From Enterococcus_E cecorum_B (GTDB lineage: Bacteria > Bacillota > Bacilli > Lactobacillales > Enterococcaceae), in NCBI GenBank assembly GCA_946499615.1, contig CAMMST010000015.1, positions 1 to 47,527 on the forward strand: 47,527 nt of DNA, in the 5' to 3' direction. Made by a program: the position numbers and the translations under genes. How positions within the stretch are numbered: the stretch's first letter is position 1; each line of letters opens with the position of its first letter. Positions 15,554-22,861 of this stretch are shown piece after piece. The notes under the pieces were generated by a model. That model had not been told where the DNA came from. It saw only the letters and a program-made list of their open reading frames with translations, and made no database searches.

Positions 15554-17077
15554 ATGTTGCAGTTTCAAAACTTAACCTTAATCCATCAAAAAGACCAATT
15601 TCGTTTGGTAGATGGCTTAACAGGCGTGGTTCATGCGGGGGATAAAGTCGCTATTATCGGAGAAGAAGGAACCGGTAAATCATCGTTACTTAAGTGGCTT
15701 TGTCGCTGCCCTGAAGTCAATGATTATTTAGAAGCGCAAGGCAGTTATCAATGTACCTTTCAGCAAATTGGGTATTTGCCGCAATTTTTACCTAGCAAAG
15801 ATGAACCATTAAGTGTTTATGATTTTTTATTTCATGATTTAGATGCCAATGAAATTGATTATTCCTACTTAGCAAAGTTGGCGAGTGATTTTCAATTGGA
15901 CCAAGATTTCCTATACTCAAACCAAAAGATGGGTACACTTTCTGGTGGTCAAAAAATCAAAATCCAACTAATGAAAATTCTGTTGCATCATCCGGATATA
16001 TTGTTATTGGATGAACCTTCGAATGATTTAGATTATGAAAGTATCCAGTGGTTAGAACACTTTATTCGAACGAGTGATTTAGCAATACTTTATATTTCGC
16101 ATGATGTAGTGTTATTAAAAAATACCGCGACAAGTATTCTTCATCTGGAAAAAATTATGCATCAACAACGTGCGGTCGTTCATTTTGTCAAAGAAGATTA
16201 TCAAACTTATATTGAACAAAGAAAAAGTGCGGCAGATAAACAGTTGCAAATCGCTCTCAAGCAACGAAGCGAAGATAAAAAACGTAATGCTCAACTCCAG
16301 CAGGTCAAGCAAAAGGTCCAACATCAATTGCGAACCACTAAGTTGGATACGCAGGGGCGATTATTAGCGAAAAAAATGGCGAATTTAAAATCTCGTGAAA
16401 AACGGTTTGAAAAAGAGCGCGCTCAATTTGCCGAAATGCCGCAACAAGAAGAAGTGATTGGTTTAAAATGGCAGACTGTTCAAGCGGTGCCTTCCAGCAA
16501 ACCGCTCATTCACTTAGAAAAGTCTCAGCTGAAAATTGCAGATAAAATATTGGTTGAACCGCTAGATTTTACATTTTTTGGTCAAGAAAAAGTAGGTATC
16601 GTGGGTAATAACGGGATTGGTAAGAGCCTATTCTTACACAAAATCGCTGAAATGCTACAAAAGCGAACCGATATTCAAATGAAGTATATGCCACAAAATT
16701 ATTTTGAAGCGTTGGATACCACGCAAAGTCCTGTCGAATATTTGTTGTCCCAAACCAAGCAAGATCAAGCAACAGTGATGACTTATCTAGGCAGTTTGCA
16801 ATTTTTCGTTCAAGAGATGCAGCGCCCTATAGCTTATCTATCTGGCGGCCAAAGGGCAAAATTGGTGATTTTAGGCCTACTTTTATCCCAAGCCAATGTA
16901 TTATTGCTAGACGAACCAACGCGTAATTTATCGCCAACTTCCAACCAAGTCTTAACGCAACAACTTCAACAATATAACGGCGCCTTGCTGACGGTATCAC
17001 ATGATCGTTATTTTCTAGAGCAGGTTTGCGAGAAAATCTATCAACTTGATAAAACCGGCTTACAGCGTATCTTTTAA
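15554..17077 (+). CDS. ABC-F family ATPase
   Basis: 507 residues, two ATPase domains on one chain and no membrane segments. Domain 1: Walker A GEEGTGKSS, signature LSGGQKIKIQL, Walker B ILLLDEPSNDLD. A Lys/Arg-rich linker of about 90 residues follows. Domain 2: Walker A GNNGIGKSL, signature LSGGQRAKL, then LLLDEPTRNLSPTSN in place of DEPTNHLD. ABC-F proteins act on the ribosome, and some protect it from antibiotics; whether this one does is unknown. The start is ATG 15554, with AGGAGG seven bases upstream; ATG 15548 is too close. Its last 33 bases are duplicated after the toxin-antitoxin cassette. Confidence 0.88.
   Translation: MLQFQNLTLIHQKDQFRLVDGLTGVVHAGDKVAIIGEEGTGKSSLLKWLCRCPEVNDYLEAQGSYQCTFQQIGYLPQFLPSKDEPLSVYDFLFHDLDANEIDYSYLAKLASDFQLDQDFLYSNQKMGTLSGGQKIKIQLMKILLHHPDILLLDEPSNDLDYESIQWLEHFIRTSDLAILYISHDVVLLKNTATSILHLEKIMHQQRAVVHFVKEDYQTYIEQRKSAADKQLQIALKQRSEDKKRNAQLQQVKQKVQHQLRTTKLDTQGRLLAKKMANLKSREKRFEKERAQFAEMPQQEEVIGLKWQTVQAVPSSKPLIHLEKSQLKIADKILVEPLDFTFFGQEKVGIVGNNGIGKSLFLHKIAEMLQKRTDIQMKYMPQNYFEALDTTQSPVEYLLSQTKQDQATVMTYLGSLQFFVQEMQRPIAYLSGGQRAKLVILGLLLSQANVLLLDEPTRNLSPTSNQVLTQQLQQYNGALLTVSHDRYFLEQVCEKIYQLDKTGLQRIF
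17045..17077 (+). repeat. 33-bp direct repeat, left copy (3' end of the ABC-F gene)
   Basis: The last 33 bases of the ABC-F gene (CTTGATAAAACC...CTTTTAA) recur exactly at 17761-17793. Together the two copies bracket the toxin-antitoxin genes, like target-site or attachment-site duplications. Confidence 0.92.
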
Positions 17078-17098
17078 CTGATTTTAAAGTAGGAATCA

Positions 17099-17127
17099 TT
17101 GAATTTTGATAGCGGATATGATATCAT
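17099..17127 (+). promoter_or_regulatory. Promoter of the toxin-antitoxin pair
   Basis: TTGAAT (17099-17104), a 17-base spacer and TATCAT (17122-17127) lie so close to the ATG at 17135 that transcription should start at or next to the start codon. The -10 area (ATATGATATCAT) is palindromic and could be the antitoxin operator. Confidence 0.6.
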
Positions 17128-17134
17128 TAAGTAT

Positions 17135-17485
17135 ATGAAAAAGATAGAATTTGATTATTTTGATTGGGAGGAATTTGTTAGTTATTTGGACAGCTTACCT
17201 GACAAAGATGCTGCCAAATTATTAGCAGTAATTCATAATATCGAGGAATACGGATTGACAATAGCTGAACGTCAAAAGTGGACGAAAAAATTAACGACAA
17301 ACCTCTACGAAATACGTGCAAAACATGCCTCAAACATTCAACGTGCAATCTACTTTCATTGGGAAAAAAATAGATACGTGATTACGCATGGATTTCAAAA
17401 AAAGACACAGAAAACACCATCACGTGAAATAAAGAAAGGAATTTATCGACGAGATTTGTATGAAAAGAGGAGAAGCGATGAGTAA
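17135..17485 (+). CDS. HigB/RelE-like toxin (phage-derived Gp49-like family)
   Basis: 116 residues. The sequence NLYEIRAKH, IQRAIYFHWEKNRYVITHGFQKKTQKTPSREI is characteristic of the Gp49-like/HigB group of RelE-fold mRNA interferases, which cut mRNA on the ribosome when freed from the antitoxin. The start is ATG 17135 (MKKIEFDYFDWEEF). No ribosome site is present, and the promoter position suggests leaderless translation. The gene overlaps the antitoxin by 8 bases. It lies between 33-bp direct repeats, which supports recent arrival. Confidence 0.85.
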   Translation: MKKIEFDYFDWEEFVSYLDSLPDKDAAKLLAVIHNIEEYGLTIAERQKWTKKLTTNLYEIRAKHASNIQRAIYFHWEKNRYVITHGFQKKTQKTPSREIKKGIYRRDLYEKRRSDE

Positions 17486-17765
17486 GATTGATGAATATAT
17501 TAAAAATCGTAGTCAAAAAAGTAGTGAGTTTGTAAAAGAATATCAAGAAGAAAATCAACGGTTACAAGTGGCTGTTGCAGTTCGGAATCTTCGTAGCAAA
17601 CTCGGTATGACACAACGAGAATTTGCTTCATTAGTTGGGAAACCACAATCTACTATTGCAAGGATTGAGAGCGGCAAAATGAACGTTTCAATTAATGTCT
17701 TGACTGAGATTGCTATTGCCACAAACCAAAAATTAACTGTAGCTTTTAATCCAATTACTGCTTGA
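17478..17765 (+). CDS. HigA-like antitoxin with XRE helix-turn-helix
   Basis: 95 residues. A helical N-terminus is followed by a helix-turn-helix (VAVRNLRSKLGMTQREFASLVGKPQSTIARIESGK). It should bind the toxin and repress the shared promoter. The start is ATG 17478, with AGGAG upstream (ATG 17460 has no site). The TGA stop lies inside the right 33-bp repeat, so the repeat supplies the end of this gene. Confidence 0.88.
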   Translation: MSKIDEYIKNRSQKSSEFVKEYQEENQRLQVAVAVRNLRSKLGMTQREFASLVGKPQSTIARIESGKMNVSINVLTEIAIATNQKLTVAFNPITA

Positions 17766-17793
17766 TAAAACCGGCTTACAGCGTATCTTTTAA
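17761..17793 (+). repeat. 33-bp direct repeat, right copy
   Basis: An exact copy of 17045-17077. It contains the antitoxin stop codon and a residual copy of the last ten codons plus stop of the ABC-F frame. The bases just outside the two copies differ, so the duplication is exactly 33 bp. Confidence 0.92.
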
Positions 17794-17886
17794 GCAAATA
17801 TAAAATTAAAGCATATGTTAAAACTTTTTGGGGGAAAATGTGGTATGATAATTGATACAGAAAATAAATAGGGGAAGAGTATTTAT

Positions 17887-19302
17887 ATGTCACAAGTTTC
17901 AAATGGAAGAAAACGTCATAAAAAAAATAAAAATACCAAACTCATCCTTGGCTCCATTGCTGCTGTTGGGATTGTAGCAGTTGGCGGTTATGCACTGGGC
18001 AGCAATTATTATTCAAAACATTTTTTACCTAACACCCAGGTAGAAGCCGTTGAAATTAGCAATATGTCCTTAGAGCAAGCACAAAAAACCGTGGATGATC
18101 AACATAAAAATCAATCCTTCCAAATTAAGTTAGACAATCAAGTGCTTAAAGAAATCAAGAAGTCTGACTTTGGGATGGAATCAAATTCAAAAGCGACTTT
18201 AGAATCTATCTTAAAAGCGCAAAATCCTTGGTCTTGGGGTGGTTCATTCTTTTCAAGTAAGAAAGCCACTGCGAATAAAACAACTTTTAACCAAGAAGTT
18301 TTAACGCAACAGTTAAATAGCTTAAAGACTGAGCTAGATCAAGTCAATCAAGGGCGTACGCAAACACAAGACGCCGGAATTGCCAGAGAGGCTTCAGGTT
18401 TTGTGATTACGCCAGAAGTTCAAGGGAATAATTTCAATGTAGACCAAGCGATGAAGGCCATTGAAAAAGGCTTAAAGAGTGGTCAGACATCTGTCAGCTT
18501 AAATGATTTTATTCAAAAACCAAGTGTAACTTCTAAAGATGCGCATTTACAAGAAGAATTAAACACTGTGAATAAAGTGATTCAAGTTCAAGCTAATTAT
18601 TCGATTAATGGCACCACTTTCCAAATTCCAACTGAACAAATTGCGGATTGGGTGACTTATGAAAATAAACAAGTAACGTTGAATCAAGAAAAAGTGCAAG
18701 CATATGTGCAACAGTTGGCCGATCAATACAATACAAGTACCAACCCAACAAGCTTTAATAGTACAAAACGTGGCACAGTGAGTGTACCATCGGGAACTCT
18801 AAGTTGGAGTATCCAAGTCGCAGATGAAGCAGCTGCCCTTACTGAACAAATTTTAGCTGGAGAAAACTTCACGCGCTCACCAATTACAAAAGGGAGTGCT
18901 AAAGCGAGTCAACCACTTGTAGGGAACACCTATATCGAAGTAGACTTAACAAATCAACACATGTGGTACTACAAAGATGGTGCTGTAGTCATTGAAACGG
19001 ATGTCGTCACAGGAAAACCAACGACCCCTACACCTAAGGGAGTCGACTACATCTGGAAGAAAGAACGGAATGCGACTTTACGTGGTACCAATGATGATGG
19101 TAGTAAATACGCAAGTCCAGTAAGTTATTGGATGCCAGTAGATTGGACGGGTGTAGGTATTCATGATTCTGATTGGCAACCGGCTTATGGTGGCAACTTA
19201 TGGCAAACACGTGGTTCTCATGGCTGTGTGAATACACCACCTAGTGTGATGGCACAACTATACAATGCGGTTGAAGTCGGTACACCGGTAGTGATTTTCT
19301 AA
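17887..19302 (+). CDS. L,D-transpeptidase with YkuD catalytic domain
   Basis: 471 residues. An N-terminal basic stretch (KRHKKNKN) and one membrane helix are followed by a peptidoglycan-binding domain of the PG_binding_4 type. The C-terminal YkuD domain starts near TYIEVDLTNQHMWYYKDG and has the catalytic motif GSHGCVNTP near residue 445. It forms 3-3 cross-links in peptidoglycan or anchors proteins, and enzymes of this type in enterococci are not inhibited by most penicillins. An extended -10 (TGGTATGAT, about 17842-17850) and GGGGAAGAG precede ATG 17887. It lies just downstream of the toxin-antitoxin insertion. Confidence 0.92.
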   Translation: MSQVSNGRKRHKKNKNTKLILGSIAAVGIVAVGGYALGSNYYSKHFLPNTQVEAVEISNMSLEQAQKTVDDQHKNQSFQIKLDNQVLKEIKKSDFGMESNSKATLESILKAQNPWSWGGSFFSSKKATANKTTFNQEVLTQQLNSLKTELDQVNQGRTQTQDAGIAREASGFVITPEVQGNNFNVDQAMKAIEKGLKSGQTSVSLNDFIQKPSVTSKDAHLQEELNTVNKVIQVQANYSINGTTFQIPTEQIADWVTYENKQVTLNQEKVQAYVQQLADQYNTSTNPTSFNSTKRGTVSVPSGTLSWSIQVADEAAALTEQILAGENFTRSPITKGSAKASQPLVGNTYIEVDLTNQHMWYYKDGAVVIETDVVTGKPTTPTPKGVDYIWKKERNATLRGTNDDGSKYASPVSYWMPVDWTGVGIHDSDWQPAYGGNLWQTRGSHGCVNTPPSVMAQLYNAVEVGTPVVIF

Positions 19303-19382
19303 ACAAAATGTGAGTTGACTGATACTGTTAATAGCCGGTATAGGTCAAATTCAGAGGGTTGTCTAAACGAATAAAATATAAA

Positions 19383-19419
19383 AGAGGAAGTGAGAATGAT
19401 TTCATTTCCTTTTTTTACG
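19383..19419 (+). terminator. Terminator after the L,D-transpeptidase gene
   Basis: The stem GGAAGTGA with TCATTTCC is followed by a run of T residues. The rest of the 300-base gap before 19603 shows only a TATAAT at 19506-19511, a possible promoter for the next gene. Confidence 0.7.
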
Positions 19420-19602
19420 TATGAATAGATGGTGAGATTTTTAAGAAGAGTGATAGAGGTGTAAAATTCGGTCTTGAGAAGGGTGATTAAGACTTGGTAA
19501 TAAGGTATAATTGGAAGAAAGCATGACAGTCAAGTGCATTTTCTTAACCGGGGATGGACCAGTTTGTTCACTAGGGATGTATTGTAAACGGAGGAAGCGA
19601 CT

Positions 19603-20562
19603 GTGAAAAAAAGTTATCTAATTTTATTGTTGATAGAAATAGTCTTGTCTAATTTTTGTTTGGTTCCCTACTTATTAAATGATCCCAATTTGTCTTTTCA
19701 AGTTCTAAAAGTCATTATTTTATTCCCTGTTTATTTCATTTGTTCTCAATTTTTTTTGAGTACGATACTATTTATATCAGCAAAAATTTCTGGATTGAAT
19801 ATTGGCTACATTAATGTGATGATGTTTTCTAAAGTAAGTGATACTTTTAAATGGGTGCCTTCATTTCCACAACTAGTAGGCTTTTCTCCGGCTGCTTATA
19901 TAATATATAAAGATGAAAGAAGTGCTAAGGCATTTTTTAGATACAATCTATTTTTAACGGCTTTTTTCTTAGGTTTGCTATATTACTTTCTTGCTTGCAA
20001 ATTGAGGATACCTGTTACTTTGTTTGTTATTCAAATAATCATTCTTAATGTTTATTTACAGGGCTTGTATCATAAACGAGGACAAGAGTTATACCTACTG
20101 AAATCAAAATGTTTGTCTTCAATTTTGTATCATCAAAACATTGATATTCAAGGAGAAGCCTGTTTTATGACAGGAGTATTCAATGAAGAATGTTTTTATT
20201 CGATGATTTATTTTTCTTTGATTAAAGATAAGTTGCCAGCAGAAATTTTAGAAGTATATTATGATTGTTTGGAAAAATTTATTGCTGATGAGGAAATGTC
20301 AAATTTTCAGTTGTCTGGCTTGATTGACATATTAAAAATTGATTTATATTTAAGTAATGATGATTTGCATGAACAGGAATATCGTTACTATAGTTATTTA
20401 TTAGATGAATTAATAGGTGAACGAGAAAATTTCTTATGGGTTTATAACGGTATTAAGCAACGATTGATTGATGGCAGAGTGCCAGATTTGTCATGGGCAT
20501 TGACTGACATTCGAGTTATTATTGATTTGGCTTTTAAAAAGTCCGGTATAAAAGAAGTGTAG
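19603..20562 (+). CDS. Membrane protein of unknown function
   Basis: 319 residues. The first 150 hold about five hydrophobic segments, and the second half is soluble, acidic and probably helical. I recognise no family. The layout loosely recalls membrane peptidase-like accessory proteins, but no HExxH motif is present. The start is GTG 19603 with GGAGG eight bases upstream. It stands alone, with its own terminator at 20588, on the opposite strand to ldh. Its composition is AT-rich. Confidence 0.7.
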   Translation: MKKSYLILLLIEIVLSNFCLVPYLLNDPNLSFQVLKVIILFPVYFICSQFFLSTILFISAKISGLNIGYINVMMFSKVSDTFKWVPSFPQLVGFSPAAYIIYKDERSAKAFFRYNLFLTAFFLGLLYYFLACKLRIPVTLFVIQIIILNVYLQGLYHKRGQELYLLKSKCLSSILYHQNIDIQGEACFMTGVFNEECFYSMIYFSLIKDKLPAEILEVYYDCLEKFIADEEMSNFQLSGLIDILKIDLYLSNDDLHEQEYRYYSYLLDELIGERENFLWVYNGIKQRLIDGRVPDLSWALTDIRVIIDLAFKKSGIKEV

Positions 20563-20587
20563 CGATATACTATGATTTAAAGCTAAT

Positions 20588-20633
20588 AAAACCCTCCTAT
20601 CCCGCAACAAGTCGAGATAGGAGGTGTTTTTTT
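20588..20633 (+). terminator. Terminator of the unknown membrane protein gene
   Basis: The stem ACCCTCCTATC with GATAGGAGGTGT is followed by seven T residues. Confidence 0.85.
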
Positions 20634-20644
20634 GTTAGAAATAT

Positions 20645-20688
20645 AAAAAACGCCTATCCTGAAGAATCAAGATAGACGCTTTTTTTAC
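20645..20688 (-). terminator. Terminator of ldh
   Basis: On the minus strand, a GCGTCTATC / GATAGGCG stem is followed by six T residues. The hairpin shares its CCTATC/GATAG core with the neighbouring terminator at 20588, so the two may derive from one another. Confidence 0.82.
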
Positions 20689-20705
20689 TTATCTATATTT
20701 AGTGC

Positions 20706-21671
20706 TTATTCAGCATCTAATTTAGCAAATGCTTCGTCGATGATTTCTTTTAATTGTTTAGCAGAAGCATGCATACGTTCACGTTCACCATCAGTTAATG
20801 GGATTTCGATAACTTGTTTGATACCTTTTGCGTTGATCACAGCAGGGGCACCGATGAAGATATCTTCTAAGCCATATTCGCCGTCCATGTAAACAGATAA
20901 TGGTAATACCGCATTTTCATCATCTAAGATAGCTTTAGTGATACGAGCTAAGGCAACAGCGATACCGTAGAAAGTAGCACCTTTTTTCTCAATGATTGTG
21001 TAAGCAGCATCACGAACGCTGAAGAATAAGTCAACGATTTCTTCTTCGTTGATGTCAGGATGGCTTTTAACCCAATCGTAAATTTGTAAACCAGCAACGT
21101 TAGCGTGAGACCATACTGGGAATTCTGAATCTCCGTGTTCACCTAAGATATAAGCGTGAACGTTACGAGCATCAACACCTACTAATTCAGCAAGTGCTTG
21201 ACGGAAACGAGCTGAGTCTAATGAAGTACCTGAACCGATAACACGTTCTCTTGGGAAACCTGAGAATTTCCATGTTGAGTAAGTTAAGATATCTACTGGG
21301 TTAGCAGCGATTAAGAAAATACCGTTGAACCCTGAGTTAACGATTGATGTTACGACTTCACGGTTGATTTTTAAGTTTTTGTGTACTAAGTCTAAACGAG
21401 TTTCACCTGGTTTTTGAGGAGCACCCGCAGTGATGACTACGATATCAGCATCATGTGCATCTTCATAAGTTGCTGAATAGATTGTTTTTGGAGAAGTGAA
21501 AGCTAAAGCGTGAGATAAGTCAATGGCATCTCCTTCAGTTTTTGCTTTGTTAATATCAACAATCCCAACTTCTTGAGCAATATTTTGAGTAACTAACGCA
21601 AATGCATAACTAGAACCTACAGCACCGTCTCCAACTAAAATAACTTTTTGATGTTTCTTTTCGTTTGACAT
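20706..21671 (-). CDS. ldh: L-lactate dehydrogenase
   Basis: 321 residues. Reduces pyruvate to L-lactate with NADH, the main fermentation step. The NAD-binding motif GDGAVGSSYAF is at the N-terminus, AANPVDILTY and GSGTSLDSARFR are in the centre, and the catalytic His sits in GEHGDSEFPVWSH (His 179). The start is ATG 21671 (MSNEKKHQK). The in-frame TTG at 21692 lies within the ribosome-site region and is not used. A good promoter lies 40 bases upstream. Confidence 0.95.
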   Translation of the reverse strand: MSNEKKHQKVILVGDGAVGSSYAFALVTQNIAQEVGIVDINKAKTEGDAIDLSHALAFTSPKTIYSATYEDAHDADIVVITAGAPQKPGETRLDLVHKNLKINREVVTSIVNSGFNGIFLIAANPVDILTYSTWKFSGFPRERVIGSGTSLDSARFRQALAELVGVDARNVHAYILGEHGDSEFPVWSHANVAGLQIYDWVKSHPDINEEEIVDLFFSVRDAAYTIIEKKGATFYGIAVALARITKAILDDENAVLPLSVYMDGEYGLEDIFIGAPAVINAKGIKQVIEIPLTDGERERMHASAKQLKEIIDEAFAKLDAE

Positions 21672-21712
21672 CTTGTGTACCAATCCTTCCAAAGATTTTT
21701 ATTTCTATGTCT

Positions 21713-21741
21713 ATGCTACCATTTTCACGAAGATTTGTCAT
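21713..21741 (-). promoter_or_regulatory. ldh promoter
   Basis: On the minus strand, ATGACA (21741-21736), a 17-base spacer and TAGCAT (21718-21713) precede ldh. A TTGTGA half-site at 21823-21828 faintly resembles a Rex redox operator, but the second half is poor. Confidence 0.6.
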
Positions 21742-22224
21742 TACTTTTTTCGAAAAATGTAACAGAATTTTGAACTGTTTTTATGCAAATGTTTTCTTTG
21801 GCTTTAAATCGGCTTTGTTCAATTGTGAAAATATACACTAAAATGAGAAAAATTCTCATTCTTCGTTCGTTGCTTCACGAACAAGAAGGAAAAGGAGATA
21901 AAAAAGGTCGTTTCTTGATTTTTATTTGAGCAAAAGTCAGGTGCAAAGGTATTGTATGTCACTAAAGAATGAAAATTTACTTTTATAGAATGAAAAAACA
22001 CTCTTTTCATTTTTATGTTTTTATTTTCATAGAGTGGTACAGATTAGAAAATTCAGTTTTGGTGTTTTTCGTAAATTGTTTTCATAAAGAATCGTAGGAA
22101 TCAAATGCGAAATATTCGCTATCATTAGGAAGTATGATATACTAAAAAGGCAAACTATTGATTTTTTTGACAATTAATAGTAGGATAATGAAGATTTTTT
22201 TGTTAATTTGAAAGGAAAATATTC
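21742..22224. other. Divergent intergenic region between ldh and pth
   Basis: About 480 bases without a supported gene. It holds a perfect 8-bp inverted repeat (21843-21861), a second hairpin (GTTCGT TGCTTC ACGAAC with CTTC/GAAG extension, 21863-21889) and, before pth, an extended -10 (TGATATACT, 22135-22143). The short minus-strand open frame at 21819-22010 looks spurious. Confidence 0.6.
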
Positions 22225-22785
22225 ATGAAAATGATTGTAGGCCTGGGAAATCCGGGAACAAAATATGAAAAAACCAAGCATAATGTCGGCTTTATGGTTA
22301 TTGATGAGTTAGCGAAAAAACATCAGGTAACCTTTAAAAAGAATGCCTTCCAAGCGTTGGTCGGTGAGTATTTTGAAAATGGGGAAAAGATTCTACTCGT
22401 GAAGCCGCAAACCTTTATGAATGAGTCAGGGAAGGCAGTCGGACCGTTGATGACTTATTTCAATATTTATCCAGAAGAGCTAGTGATTGTCTATGATGAT
22501 TTAGATTTGACGCTAGGGAAGATTCGTCTGCGTCAAAAAGGAAGCGCTGGGGGTCATAACGGTGTCAGAAGTGTGATTTCACATCTCAATAGCCAAGTTT
22601 TTAACCGCATCAAAGTCGGAATTGCGCGGCCAAAACAAAATCAGACAGTCATCCACCATGTATTGACCAATTTTGATAAGGATGAACAGCCTGTTATCAA
22701 CCAAGCGATGGATAAAACAGTCGAAGCTTTAGAATATTTTATCCAAACCAATGATTTTATGAAAACTATGAATCAATTTAATTAA
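22225..22785 (+). CDS. pth: Peptidyl-tRNA hydrolase
   Basis: 186 residues. Releases tRNA from peptidyl-tRNA that drops off ribosomes. The sequence has GLGNPG with the conserved Asn, KHNVGF with the catalytic His, KPQTFMN, VYDDLDL and KGSAGGHNGVRS, all typical. The start is ATG 22225 behind AAAGGA. It is the first gene of the pth-mfd-yabM-rqcP cluster, 76 bases before mfd. Confidence 0.96.
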   Translation: MKMIVGLGNPGTKYEKTKHNVGFMVIDELAKKHQVTFKKNAFQALVGEYFENGEKILLVKPQTFMNESGKAVGPLMTYFNIYPEELVIVYDDLDLTLGKIRLRQKGSAGGHNGVRSVISHLNSQVFNRIKVGIARPKQNQTVIHHVLTNFDKDEQPVINQAMDKTVEALEYFIQTNDFMKTMNQFN

Positions 22786-22861
22786 TCATCAGCCATTTTT
22801 ACTGATAAAAAAGTAAAAGTGGCTAAGTCTGTTTCAAAAATAATATGAAGGAAGGATTTTA

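Noticed and set aside
21823..21840. Rex operator upstream of ldh
   Set aside because: Only the first half-site (TTGTGA) fits; the second half is poor and the distance to the promoter is large.
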